A stretch of 64,000 nt of DNA from contig CM075669.1 of NCBI GenBank assembly GCA_037962975.1, forward strand, positions 247,169,351 through 247,233,350, read 5' to 3'. The stretch's first letter is position 1; each line of letters opens with the position of its first letter. This document shows positions 24,283 to 35,919 of this stretch, in pieces. The notes under the pieces are model-generated. The model was not told the DNA's origin. It did no database searches and was given only the letters and a program-made list of their open reading frames with translations. Both the position numbers and the translations under genes were made by a program. The stretch is from Clitoria ternatea (Eukaryota; Streptophyta; Magnoliopsida; Fabales; Fabaceae).

Positions 24283-25042
24283 TACCAGCTCTTTCGAGTC
24301 CATTTCATGCTCAAGGTCTGGTAACAAGAAGCTTAAGGCAAAATACCTTCAATGGATTTCCAACGTCTATATCTCCTTTCAAGAAGCAGTAATGGTCATA
24401 TCCTCCAACTTCTATAAATATCAAGGAAGATTGAACATTCAACAGAGAATTACATAGACACATCGAGAGAATTTCTTTAAGCTGTTATTCAATCTCGTTC
24501 AAATTCTAAAACTTGCTAATTTGTTTCTTGTAAGACAAAGACCCTCACTGTTTTTTTTTTTGCCTCTAGCAGACCCTGGTCTTGTGTCAAAACTTAGTGT
24601 ACAAACTAAATTGTCTATCTCTTACATGCTAAGTTCTAAAAAATTCTTTTCATTCACTTAAACATTTTGTAAAGGTCTGGTGAGTTACTAAGACTAGTTT
24701 TTTAGAAAACATTATGGCCTGAAGAGACTTTCGAAAGAATACTTAGGTAAGCCAAGAGTAGCTTGTTGAAAAAATACTTGGGTTAAGCCAAAAGTGGCTG
24801 AAGTCAAGAAGTGACATATGTCTATTGCTGTTGTTGTAAAGAAGATTTTACAATAGTGGAAATCCTTCAAGTTAGAAGGGACTAGACATAGCTTCTGAGT
24901 TGGAAGTGAACTAGTATAAATTCTGTGTTGATTTCTTTTATCTTTCTATTCACTTGATTATTTGTGTTATTTGGTTCATAATTTTCACTAAAAGAGTCCG
25001 TGATTTATTCAACCCCCTTCTAAGTCTGACTCTGAACCATCA
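24283..25042 (+). repeat. SIRE-like solo LTR, right part
   Basis: It continues the LTR that starts at 4031. A TATAAATA box is at 24413-24420. The end, a pyrimidine-rich TTCAACCCCC followed by CTAAGTCTGACTCTG and ATCA, matches the ends of the LTRs at 28873, 52282 and 57159. TSD TAGTG is at 25043-25047. Confidence 0.85.
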
Positions 25043-25047
25043 TAGTG

Positions 25048-26400
25048 GTTGTGTTTGTTGTAAATAATATTTAAATTGCATATTAAAATATTCCAATAAA
25101 AAATATATGAACAAAATATATACGTTAATAATAATTATTAATAAAGATATACTAAAATACTATATTAAAAATATTATGAAAAAATTTAAATTACTATATC
25201 TATGCCTTAATCAATCAATCAAAACCCTAATCCCTAATCCCTAATCGAATTTGTACCTAAACATTTTTCCTATGTATGAATCTATCATTTTTCAGTTAAA
25301 ATTACGACATATTAACAATTCTCATACTAATTTCCTACTTCATATACAAAATTACAACAAAAAAATACCACAACATCATAAAAAAAACCTTAAAAGTTAT
25401 TACATTTTTTATTTAAATACAATCAGATTTAGCATGCTCCACAACCATGGTCCACACCCATGCACCACCATCAAAACCAATCATCCACTATCAATTCCCA
25501 TCAATTTTACCATACACCACACACTCTGATCCACACCCATGCTCTACCATCCAAACCAATCATCCATCGTTAATTCACTTAGATTTTACCATACACGGCA
25601 AAGCCTGACCCACACTTGTGCTTCACCATGCCTAACATCACCATCCATACCCACAGCCTCCCATGGAACCACCTCCCACGACCTCTATCATCCATCATCC
25701 AACCATATCCCCATGACCACCATCACCCTTCACTTATGATCCGCCAAACCCATCATCTCCCCATCATCCATCATGTACCCATCACCCACGGCCACTAGAA
25801 ACCCTCCCCTAAAACCACCACCCACCACCACCCAATCCCCTCACCACCGAAACCCCTTCACCAATAACCCCTTGGCCACCCCCATAGCCAACCACCACTA
25901 AAACAAGATAATAATCCATAAAAGAAAAAAATCAAGAGAAAGGGTAAAATAATCACACACAAACTGTGACTTGAGACAACGAAACAGAGGTGGGTTAAGG
26001 GGAGCTATGGGGGAGCCATTCTCAAACATTGTTAAGATCCCACGAACAGAGATGGAAGAACACCAACAGAGAACATGGGAACCAGCCAAATGACATTCAG
26101 GCGAAGAGGGTTTTCCAAACCTTGCTTTTGCAAATGGAACGGAGAAGCAATAGGGATCCAAATAGGCACAAAATACAAGAACCTAATATATTTAACCCTA
26201 AAATACATAATTGGCTAGAAAACTATTATTTTTCTTATCAGCAAATAAAAATTCAGGGATAATTATATTGACCATCTAAAGTTAGTTGTAGTTAAGCTTA
26301 GGCCCTTCTTAATTTAAAATTTTCATTTTCATTTTATATTTTTATTATAATTGACATTAATTTTTTAGAAACAACTATAAGTATCTTGTTTATTTTTATG
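25048..26400. other. AT-rich then C-rich low-complexity DNA, no supported gene
   Basis: 25048-25215 is AT-rich. 25218-25238 holds three CCCTAAT units. From 25445 the plus strand is rich in CCA/ATC, with three imperfect copies of a 79-bp unit starting near 25452, 25531 and 25610. Open frames on both strands (for example 25898-26161 minus) have no recognisable domain and follow the composition bias. Confidence 0.55.
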
Positions 26401-27060
26401 TATTAAACTGGTCTAGGCTGGAGTGTAAAGGTCAGCCTCGGGTCAGTCCTTAATATTCATTTATAGGCGTGTATTTTACGCTGCTCCAGTAAGGATCCGA
26501 TATTATATCCTCTATTTCAGTGTGAAATGAAGGTCTTGGAGTGATTCTTTATACCAAATCACCAGCCTTACACGTTGTGGGGTGAAAGGGGGTGTCACTT
26601 GCAAGGACACTCTGATGCTCAAGTCAGTGAATATTCAAGGGAATATCAGAGCTTAAGCGTAAGTTCAAGATAGAATGTTCTACCTTTGTTACGTTGATGC
26701 ATGGATATTTATACTTAAGGGTAGTGGAAGAGTCTTATTGTTCACCAAATTTCTTATAAACTGTGTCAGTACTATTCTGATCCCTTACAGAAAGGCTAAC
26801 ACATGAAAGAGACTTTTCCAAATGGCTCTACCTATTAAACAGTCACTTTGTAGGTTACTTGTTCACCACGCTGATATATAGGTCAACTCTGACTTTTCGG
26901 TATTGAGGGAATGACTCATACTAGAGTTAGTTTTGGGACCTTACGTGTAATACCGATATATTGGTGTTGTGACACTAAACTATATGGGATACCGGTCCTG
27001 AACGATGGATTATGGTCCAATTACTATATTGCCCATGAGCCGGTATTAGTACCGGATCAT
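26400..27060 (-). repeat. Unclassified LTR-like segment
   Basis: A more GC-balanced block with a minus-strand TATAAATA box at 26706-26713 and no open frame. The organisation suggests an LTR or other retroelement leader in the minus direction. No TG/CA boundaries or TSD could be fixed, so the class is uncertain. Confidence 0.3.
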
Positions 27061-27179
27061 GTATACTATTAAATTTTCATAAAAATGTTATAAGAATATA
27101 TATAAGTTTTGGAACAAACAAAAATTTATATGTATTGTTATTAATGTTAACCTTAAAAAAATCAATATGCAAACAAAGA

Positions 27180-28955
27180 TTAGTCTAGTTGGTTAAATAT
27201 TAAACTTGTGGTCATACAATTATGTTTTTAATGTAAGATGTAGTTTCCATAATGTTCTTTTGTTCATGAAAACTATTACATATCATAATGAACTTAGAAT
27301 ATATGATTCTCACATACATTATAATAGCGAGAGAAACTTACCTTTATCCATGAGAGACCCAATGATAATAAGTTCTTTTATCTCTTTTTCCCAATCTGCC
27401 TTTTTGCCTTTCTTTTCTTCATCACACTTTTTCTTGATGGTTAATAATGAGTCACTTTCTTGGTAAATGCAGAGACAGAACCCTTTTGATTTCTATTTTT
27501 TTACCAACCTCCATCAAGTTGGTTACTGAGAGTTTTATAGAGATTTCAAAATAACTTCCCATATTAACTGTTGGGAAAAAATCCAGTTGAAAATATAATT
27601 TGAAGTCCCTTTAGACCAGACCCCAGATTTTATATATTCCTAAATTTGTTTTTACTGTTCATTAAGTACTTTCACTAAAAGAATAAAGTCTGCACTGTTT
27701 ATAATGCTTCTTTATGTAATTAAGCAATTTCAGGATACGGATATTAGGCTATGAAAACAAAAAGGGGAGCATAAGTGTTTTAAAAGTCTAGCAGAATAAC
27801 ACAAGTTTGATGGAAGCACTTTGGTCAAAGAACTTTTCTTCAACGTTCATAAATTCTATTTTGGTGATGCTTTGGGAGTAATGCTCTTATCATATTTACG
27901 TGCTTATCACTAAAGAACATAAAGAACAAGATCAATATAAGCAGCAGTTGTCATCGTACCTACCTCTGCACATTCTGATCACAATCAGAGATTTCGTTAG
28001 AACATCTCAGAAAGTAATTTATCGCTCCATCAAGAATTAGTTCACAAATGGTTTATGCATAAAAATACATGAGAAACTATTTTTGTGAAAAATGATAAAG
28101 AAATGAACTAGACCTCTCTTAAGCCTAATTCATCGTCAAGGTCTTATAACAATGAAGCTTAAGGTAAAATACCTTCAAAAGATTTTCAACGACTATATCT
28201 CCTTTCAAGAAACAATAACGGTCATATCCTCCAACCTTTATAAATACCAAAGAAGTTTCAACATAAACGACAAAGATTGAGACATACAAGAAAATATAGA
28301 GAATTTCTTCAAGCTATTATTCAATCTCATCCAAGTTCAAAAATTCTCTTGTTCATTCTTTGTAAGATAAAGACCTGTATTCCTTATTTATGTTCTGCCT
28401 CTAGCAGACTCTGATCTTATGTCAAAAGCTTGGTGTCCAAACTCAAATTGTTTATCACTTGTACACTAAGTTCTGAAAACTTCTTTTCATTTATTCAATT
28501 TATAAAAGTCTCTGTATGTTACCAGAACTAGTTTGTGTGGTAAACATTTTGGCCTGAAGAGGCTTTCGAAAGAATACTTGGGTTGAGCCAGGAGTGGCTT
28601 GTTGAAAGAATACTCGGGGCAAGCCAGAAGTGGCTAGTGTCAAGAATACTTGTGGCATGGGTCTGATGCTATTATTGTAAAGGAGATTTTACAATAGTGG
28701 AAATCCTTCAAGTTAGAAGGGACTGAACGTAGCTTCTGTGTTAGAAGTGAACCAATATAAACTCTATGTGTTTATTTCTCTCTTTCATTATTTATGTGAT
28801 TACTCATTTTTGATTTTGAAAAAGAGTCTAAGACTTATTCAACCCCCCTTCTAAGTCTGACTCTGAATCATCACTAACCAATAGGTCCTTTTATTTTATT
28901 AAATCATATTTAGGCTCCTAATTATATTTCACATAAGTCGCATTGTTTTTCAACA
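27180..28955 (-). repeat. 3' LTR of a minus-strand copia element, split by a solo LTR
   Basis: On the minus strand the LTR starts TGTTGAAAAAC at 28955 after a purine tract (AAATGGGAGAA, 28956-28966). It runs to 28879, is interrupted by the solo LTR 27569-28873, and continues below 27564. A TATAAAAC box on the minus strand at 27532-27539 supports a promoter-bearing LTR. The far boundary is not determined. The RNase H end of its pol lies at 29343. Confidence 0.5.
27569..28873 (+). mobile_element. SIRE-like solo LTR, second copy
   Basis: 1,305 bp, beginning TGTTGGG and ending ATCA. Flanks are TTAAC (27564-27568) and CTAAC (28874-28878), a 5-bp TSD with one change. It aligns end to end with 4031-4565 plus 24283-25042. 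A TATAAATA box is at 28239-28246. No internal region is attached. Confidence 0.8.
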
Positions 28956-29342
28956 TTCTCCCATTTGACTCATGTGATGCCATAACACTTTATGATTTAA
29001 TAATTACATAAATCACAATATGCATTAAAAGACCTCAAATAAATTGGTTCTATTATTAATCATAGTTAAAGATACAAAAATAATATGAGTCATGAAGGTT
29101 ACATGTCATTCAATCACCATATTCCCTTCCATGTACTACTATATTATATTTCTCCTTATATGACTTTACAATAAGAAGTCCATAATAAGTTCAAACATGT
29201 ATTCATTTTCATTAACAATAATAATTTATTTTCCCACATCATAATTTACATGCATATACATAAAGTAGAAAACATAAATTTCAAAAACTTGTACATTAAT
29301 AAGCTTAGAGTGTCAAATAGGCATTAATAACAACATTAACAT

Positions 29343-29876
29343 TCAACATTCACTAGTAAACATAATGCTCATATTCTTAACATGGTCAGTAAATACTTTG
29401 GGCGATAACCCTTTTGTTTAAGGGTCAACAATCATAAGATTAGTGCTAATATGTTCAATTGACACTCTACATTTCTGAACTTCTTCTTTAAAGACAAAGT
29501 ATTTCAATTCCATATGTTTAGCACCTTTGGAATACTTATCGTTTCTAGAAAAGAAGACAATTGCTGAATTATCACAATAAATTTTCAGTGGCTTGGCAAT
29601 ACTGTCAACTACTCCAAGTCTTGAAATAAAATTTTGCAACCAATTAGCGTGAACTATGATCTCAAAAAATGCCACAAATTCAGCCTCCATGGTGGATGCC
29701 ACAATGACTAATTGCTTTGTACTTTTCCATGAAATCGCCCCTCTAACTAAAATACATATAACTAAATGTAGACTTTCTTGTATCCATACAACCAGCAAAG
29801 TCTGAATCTATATCCAATCACCTCAAGATGATCAGATCTTTTATAAGTAGGCATGTGATTCTTTGTCCTTTGCAAG
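29343..29876 (-). pseudogene. pol: Ty1/copia RNase H fragment (C-terminal pol)
   Basis: On the minus strand this encodes the copia RNase H end. It contains S-W-K-S-T-K-Q, A-S-T-M-E-A-E-F, C-D-N-S-A-I and K-H-M-E-L, and ends with the T-K-G-L-S-P-K-V-F pattern that closes many copia pol proteins. An in-frame stop sits at the conserved D-P-L-T-K-G leucine. The upstream half of the same pol lies at 57165-58039: the two join in frame at an L-R-Y-L-Q-R motif once the inserted element 29877-57159 and its TSD are set aside. It is non-functional. Confidence 0.85.
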
Positions 29877-31059
29877 TGTTAGAGTCAAAAAGACTCAAAA
29901 TTATCTTAAGATTTATTGATAACTAACATCGCGTCTTCTAATTTAATTAAAGTCATATCAAGTTATTGTTTGATATATGTGTTTAAGTGTTTCACGAAAC
30001 ATAAGACTTTCATTTCAAAAGAAAGGGGGAGTCTGTGTATCAAAAGTCTAGAAGGACTTTCATAAAAGTGAGGTCACAACATAAATACTTTGATCGAAGA
30101 CAAAAGAAGTCTGAAAGTCTAGAAATTCACCTTAAGGAGAAAGATCTTTGCATCTGAATGTTTTTCCAGACCCAGACCAAAAAAGTCCTATATCTCACAC
30201 CTCAGAGTTTGTGAAAACATCAGATCTCTTTCTCACATGTGCTTCAAGCTCCCAGTTCGTGTAAATTCCTCCAAATATTTGTGCCTTACCTGATCCAGAA
30301 TCCTCTAAAAGGTAGTTCCTATACAAGTCTGGTACAAAGAACTTCAACAGTCAGAAAACATCTTCATCAGTGCTTTAAATTAAAGACTTACTAGAAGAAG
30401 AATGACCAAGCAAGGCAGATTCTATTAGCGTTAATTCTTTCACCTGTGTCTTATAGATTCAAAGATTCTCTAAATAAAAGCTTCCTTCTTTGTGAAACTT
30501 ACGCTACTTCTACCCTGCCTATGCTTGCACATATCTCAAAGCTCTCTATCCTATAATTATGTGCTCAAACTGTATCTCTCTGACAAAAGAAGCCTTTTGT
30601 CTATTATGCAACTTCTTTCTCAATAGGTATATCATTTCTCAATGGACTTATATCAGTTATCCTCTCCTCGGGTTCTTTAGAAAAATCCTTTATAAATAGA
30701 ACCAATCACTTAAAAAGAAGATAGAGAGTAAAAGTGCAAGGGCAAACTCAAGCAAGAGCAAGAATACAAAGATCACAAAATGGAAAATAGAGAAAGAGAG
30801 AGCTTGTTAAAGAAAAATTAGATGGGTAAAACACACTAAGAAAAATGTGAATGTAGAAGAGAAAGTATGAACGAGCACCAGAGGTTCATATACAAAAGCC
30901 TAAGAAAAGAATGAAATGGCAATCAATGCAAGAAGAAGAAATCAGACTAAGAAGAATTGCCATGAAGAAAAAGAAAGCTTGCTATGTGCAATCATCTTCT
31001 TCCCAGAAGCCATAGCAACCAGAGATATGCCATCAGGTCACATCTTTATGCTTTTCTAT
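29877..31059 (+). repeat. SIRE-like element 5' LTR, first part
   Basis: It aligns with 55181-56266. It keeps a TATAAATA box at 30691-30698 in a segment of about 115 bp that the 3' LTR has lost. It ends in TCTAT (31055-31059), the left TSD of the Ogre. Confidence 0.85.
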
Positions 31060-31410
31060 TGTCGCAACCTGGATCGCGACGGCGCGGCGAGAGAGAAAAA
31101 TATCGAATGAAACAGGGAGTCGCCACCAACGTTTTTATCCATAGGAAAAACATTGGGAAAAAACTAGGTTCAGTAAAGCACTGGTTTAAAAAAAAAATTG
31201 AAATCCAAGTTCGGGAGTCGGTTACGAGTAGGGAAGGTATTAGCACCCTACATCGCCTGTCAAAAACAGTACCAAGATTGAAAATGCGCAACATAAATAG
31301 CCTTACAAAAGATGGTTTGTTTCTTCCCTTTTATTGTTGTATTTTTTATTAAAAAAAAAAGACAGAATGGGGTAAGAGAACTGTACAAACATAGAATGTC
31401 GAAGTGGGGT

Positions 31411-31640
31411 TAATGGGACGTTTCATCCGAATTAAACTCGACTTCGATATGAGACAGTGAGGGGAAAAGAATGCTAATAAGGCGTCACGCCTAAATTATA
31501 CATCCTTAAATAAAAAAAGACAGGGATAGGAAAGAGATAAGCGGGACATCTCGTCCTAAGTATCTCTCTCCTATGAATTATGGCGAGGCTTAAGCAAAAA
31601 AAAAAACTAGGGGGAAATCAACAAGACGTCACGTCTAAAT
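31411..31640. repeat. Four GGACG-N3-CGTCC-type inverted repeats in the Ogre LTR
   Basis: Imperfect 13-bp inverted repeats lie at about 31416, 31480, 31543 and 31624, spaced roughly 65-80 bp. Examples are AGGCGTCACGCCT and AGACGTCACGTCT. TAA or AATTA often flanks them. Similar motifs recur in the 3' untranslated region (35783-35912) and in the second Ogre LTR (59395-59765). Confidence 0.7.
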
Positions 31641-33379
31641 TGATTTTCACGGAAGTAACCAAGAAAAGAACATTTATGAAAGAAACGTGGAAGTAAAGAA
31701 ATAAATCAGCAAAAAGAAATAAGAAAGATGGGCCCGACAGGAGTTAAAGTCCTGCTCCTACGTATTCTTGAATAATCAAGAAATCAGGGTTACGTAGTTC
31801 TGAATGTTTTTCTTTTAGGAAAAGACTTAGGAGATGATGATGGATGTCACTGAGGTGGGGAACTCGTACAAGGCGAAGTTCTTCGCACGTGTACGAATCC
31901 TAAAGGGGTTGTGTAGACGGGAGTGTCCCCGTACGACACTATATTTTTTTTTAAAAGAAAAAAAAAGGATTTTTAGACTGGAAAATAAAACATATACAAA
32001 ATCAATTATTTTTATTATATGTGCTTGTTAGGGAAAAGGACAAAAATATTAATAGTGTAAACTATGGCACACAGACAAACATAACCAACAAACTACGAAC
32101 TGACAGGAAAATAAAAGGCTGAAAGTAAAAGAAATAAGGAACAGGGTGGAACCGGTGTGATGAGCTCAGAACCGATGTGTGAGTCAAATGCAGTGACGGT
32201 GTCTGACTGATTCCGGACTTGCACGCTGATAGAAGCACTGGACCGGTGTCGGGCACGAATGCTGAAAACTGAAGTGTAGCCGATATTGGTGGGAGCTAAT
32301 CCGAGGTGAGGGAGTGACTGGGCGCTGTGTATGGACGATGTTGAGGATTGGCAAGGGTAATGACTAGGTAAGGTACAGTATGGAATCTGGGGAATAATTT
32401 AGTACTGGGACGGTGCAGGAGAAGGGGTGAGGAGGTCGGTTTTGGTGAGGACGGTTTCGGGAGAAAGGGACGGTGTTGTGGCTTGATGGACAATGTATTT
32501 GCTGGACGGTGATGTATTTTGGGGGGTATTGGGACGGTGTAGTGTTTAAGGAGTATTGGAAGCGTTCAGGAGTTGTTGGGACGGTGTGGAGGGGTTAGGA
32601 CGGATTAGGACAGAACCGGGCGGTGTTCGGGGATATAGGTACGATATGGTAAGTTTAGGAGATCGGTGTGAAGGGCTATAGTGAATCGGTGGAGTGGATG
32701 AGGATCTGAGAGAGGACAGTGCTGTTGGGAGGATGCTGTTAGGACGATGTGGGTTGGAGGCTGAGACGGTGTGGTGTTCGAGGAATATGGAGATGGTGAA
32801 TTGGGAGGTGTTGGGACGGTATAGTTTAGGGAGTATTGGGACGGTGCGGATTGGGAGGTGTTGGGACAGTGTGGATCGGGAGGTATTGGGACGGTGTGGA
32901 TTGGGAGGTATTGGGGCGGTGTGTAAGAGGAACTGGGATGGTGTTGTGTTGAGGGGAGAGGACGGCGTGGCTGTTGGAGACAACAGCTAGCTGATGAAGA
33001 GAGGAAGGAGGGTGCTGGATAGAGGAAGGAAGAGAAGGGAATGGCGCAGTGTGTGTGTGAGTATCTGTGTCTGTAAGGCTGTGTCTGTGTGTGTGTGTGT
33101 GAGGTCCTTCAATTCGTTTAAATAGAGAGGAAGTGAGTGGGGAGACAGGTGGGAGACAGGTGGGAGACAACTTTTCCGAGTGGGCTGCTGAGTCACAGCC
33201 CATTTCTGAGTGGTTACTGAGTCAGTGCCCATTTCTGAGTGGTATGCTGACTCAGTGTCCATTTCCGAGTGGTTGCTGAGTCACTGCCCACTTCTAAGTG
33301 GTATGCTGAGTCAGAAGAGTCAGTTGGCTAAGAGGTTGGCTTTACATGTGGGGCGGTATTGGGTGTGTGAGGGCGGAGT

Positions 33380-33780
33380 GCAATGTTAGCTAACACCGTC
33401 TGTGGAACGGTGTGTGAAGAGGGCGGAGTGCCACACCGTCTGTAGGACGGTGTGTGAAGAGGGCAGAGTGCCACACCGTCTGTGAAGTATATGAGGGCGG
33501 AGTGCAAATGAGGGCGGAGTGCAAGTGTTAGTTAACACCGTCTGTGGGACGGAGTGCAATGTTAGCTAACACCGTCTGTGGAACGATGTGTGAAGAGGGC
33601 GGAGAGCCACACCGTCTGTGGGACGGTGTGTGAAGAGGGCGGAGTGCCACACCGTCTGTGAAGTATATGAGGGCGGAGTGCAAATGAGGGCGGAGTGCAA
33701 GTGTTAGTTAACACCGTCTGTGGGACGGAGTGTAATGTTAGGGACGGTGTGTGAAAAGATTCAGAGACACCGTCTGTAGA
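33380..33780. repeat. Hairpin-forming tandem repeats in the Ogre LTR
   Basis: Units of about 40-60 bp alternate GGGCGGAGTGC with CACCGTCTGTGG. In several units CACCGTC and GACGGTG form a perfect 7-bp stem with a 5-base loop (33434-33452 and 33609-33627). The other LTR has the same array at about 50165-50590. Confidence 0.75.
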
Positions 33781-34861
33781 GGAGGTCGGTTGTGATGAGC
33801 ACCGGCTCAGAATTGCTTGGTGTGCACCTCGGTTCAAGAACAGCTTCCTTTGGCCGGTGTGGAGTAAGAAACCGAGGTCGGTATGTGAGGGATTTAATGT
33901 ACATCGTCTGTGAGGTCGGTTTTGATGAATACCTAGCTCAGAATTCATCCAAAACTGACTCAACACTAGCCTTCCCAATCGGTTTTACCTCTTCAGACCA
34001 AGTCCTCCCTTTCTCAGAACCTTTGCTCGGAAATCCGAGTCTTTCTTCACTCGGTTTAGACCATTACCTCTCGGACCAAGACTCACACATACTTCTTTCA
34101 TTTGGTTTTGGTCCAGTGAAATGTTTCTAACTCGGAATTGCCTCTCAGGTTAGAACTTCACTCGGTTGCAGCCTTCTCAGTCATGTTTTACTCGGAAAAC
34201 ATGATATTTCACTCGGAATTGAAATTTTTTTGCAATCATGGCTTGTAAACTGGCATATTCCACTCGGATTAGTCCATTGTTGAGTCATTCTGAGTTTCAC
34301 TCGGATTTCCCACCCAACAGGTCATACTCCACTCGGACAAGCCCAAAACTGAGTAATTTCACTCGGATTTTCTCCATTCAGAGTAGTGTCACTCGGATTT
34401 GATTCAACAGGAGCATATTCCACTCGGATTTGGCTTCATCAGGGAGCATTTCATTCGAAAATAACTCATTCTGAGTGATTCCACTCGGATTTCATCAATT
34501 TTGAGTCATTCCATTCAGACTTCTCTTGAAGATGGGCATAATCCACTCGGATTGGCTTGGCAGGGAAGCATTTCACTCGGAAATGACTCATTCTGAGTGA
34601 TTCCACTCGGATTTCATCAATTTTGAGTCATTCCACTCGGAAATGCTTCATTTTGACTCGGATTTGACCATTTTTTGAGTTTTTTTCACTCGGATTTATC
34701 TCTAGCAGGGCTGTATTTCACTTGGAAAAGCTTCATTTTGAGTTATTTCGCTCGGTTCTGATTATTTCGGAGCCATTCTATTCGAATTTAACCACCCTGG
34801 ATTGGAATTCAGTATAAAAGATATTTATTCCACTTGGACCGGACCAAAAGAGGTGTTCACA

Positions 34862-34882
34862 AATGCCCCTCTTTACTTCTTT
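34862..34882 (-). other. Ogre polypurine tract
   Basis: The minus strand reads AAGTAAAGAGGGGCATT immediately before the 3' LTR start TGTGAACACC. Confidence 0.75.
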
Positions 34883-35250
34883 TTCACAAAAGAAACACGA
34901 AGCTTCTGTGTTTATGAAGTGAAAAGGAAGTAAAGATATGAACACCGATGTAGGGGGCCAAGTGGGACCTCTTGATCGGTATAGCAACTGATGGTGTGGG
35001 CAATCACGAATCTGTGTGACCTCTTTTTTTTTTTTTTTTTAAACGAACATTCTCCTCTTCCGTTTCACTTTTCCCTTCTTCTTCTTCCTCTCTCTCTCTT
35101 TTTTTTTGTCCTAAATCTGGAAAAAAAAAAGTGAAGCAGTGCTTTAATTTTCAGCAAGAAGCGGTTAACTGGGAATTATCCTTTGAATGACATGAAGTAG
35201 AGGGGTGCCTCATTCAGCGACCAGGAGAAAAAGGATGCCTTCTTTGATAA
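34883..35250. other. Ogre 3' untranslated region, LTR-proximal part
   Basis: No gene. It holds a long T tract (about 35023-35040) and pyrimidine-rich sequence, then degenerate units leading into the 31-bp array. Confidence 0.6.
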
Positions 35251-35261
35251 CTGAAAGGTAA

Positions 35262-35770
35262 AAGGATGCCATTTGTTCGACGATGGGAAAGTAAAGGTGC
35301 CATTTGATCGGCGACAAGAAAGTAAAGGGGTGTCATTTGATCGGCGACAGGAAAGTAAAGGTGCCATTTGATCGGCGACAGGAAAGTAAAGGTGCCATTT
35401 GATCGGCGGCAGGAAAGTAAAGGTGCCATTTGATCGGCGACAGGAAAGTAAAGGTGCCATTTGTTCGGCGACAGGAAAGTAAAGGTGCCATTTGATCGGC
35501 GACAGGAAAGTAAAGGTGCCATTTGATCGGCGACAGGAAAGTAAAGGTGCCATTTGATCGGCGACAGGAAAGTAAAGGGGTGCCATTTGATCGGCGACAG
35601 GAAAGTAAAGGTGCCATTTGATCGGCGACAGGAAGGTAAAGGGTGCCATTTGATCGGCGACAGGAAGGTAAAGGGTGCCATTTGATCGGCGACAGGAAGG
35701 TAAAGGGTGCCATTTGATCAGCGACAGGAAGGTAAAGGGTGCCATTTGATCGGCGACAGGAAAGTAAAGG
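35262..35770. repeat. 31-33 bp tandem array in the Ogre 3' untranslated region
   Basis: About sixteen head-to-tail units built on GTGCCATTTGATCGGCGACA followed by GGAAAGTAAAG, period 31 to 33 bp. The inner units are nearly identical and the outer ones diverge. All three minus-strand frames stay open because the unit lacks stops. Ogre-type 3' untranslated regions are known to hold variable tandem arrays that can seed satellites. Confidence 0.92.
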
Positions 35771-35777
35771 TGGGGGA

Positions 35778-35916
35778 GCTAACAGGACGTCTCGTCCGAA
35801 TTAACTCACTGTTGGCAGGAAATGTAAAGGTTGGGAAAGTTAACAGGACGTCTCGTCCAAATTAACTCACTGTTAGCAGGAAATATAAAGTTGGGGAAGT
35901 TAACAGGACGTCATGA
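35778..35916. repeat. Three TAACAGGACGTC units
   Basis: Three units of about 60 bp carry TAACAGGACGTCTCGTCC (the third is broken after GTCATG). The motif is the one repeated in the LTR at 31411-31640. Confidence 0.75.
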
Positions 35917-35919
35917 CTG

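Larger units (their letters stand above)
31060..34861 (-). repeat. Ogre 3' LTR
   Basis: 3,802 bp. On the minus strand it starts TGTGAACACC and ends GGTTGCGACA. It is almost identical to 47848-51686: about five differences in the first 500 bp compared by eye, and a small indel near 34290. It contains four GACGTC-type inverted repeats (31411-31640), GGACGGTGTG-type repeats (32500-32950), a (GT)n tract (33080-33103), a TATTTAAA-like box on the minus strand (33117-33124), hairpin-forming repeats (33380-33780) and many CACTCGGAT units (34000-34780). Long frames here follow these repeats and are not genes. Confidence 0.92.

Noticed and set aside
25218..25238. Interstitial telomere repeat
   Set aside because: Only three CCCTAAT units, which is not the plant telomere unit CCCTAAA, and no array.
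25898..26262. Overlapping open frames on both strands
   Set aside because: No recognisable domain, and the surrounding sequence is biased low-complexity DNA.
31046..31294. Open frame of about 82 codons repeated at 47798-48082 and, in part, 59843-60118
   Set aside because: It is shared because it lies in the conserved R-U5 end of the Ogre LTR. Nucleotide conservation of the LTR explains it.
32546..32983. Proline/serine-rich open frames in the Ogre LTR (also 49392-50015)
   Set aside because: They follow GGACGGTGTG-type repeats in both LTR copies, lack motifs and lie in non-coding LTR.
35176..35745. Open frames of 126-189 codons on the minus strand
   Set aside because: They exist only because the tandem unit lacks stops; all frames are open and the proteins are pure repeats.
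35262..35770. CRISPR-like regular array
   Set aside because: Units are contiguous 31-33-bp tandem repeats without unique spacers, inside a plant retrotransposon 3' untranslated region.
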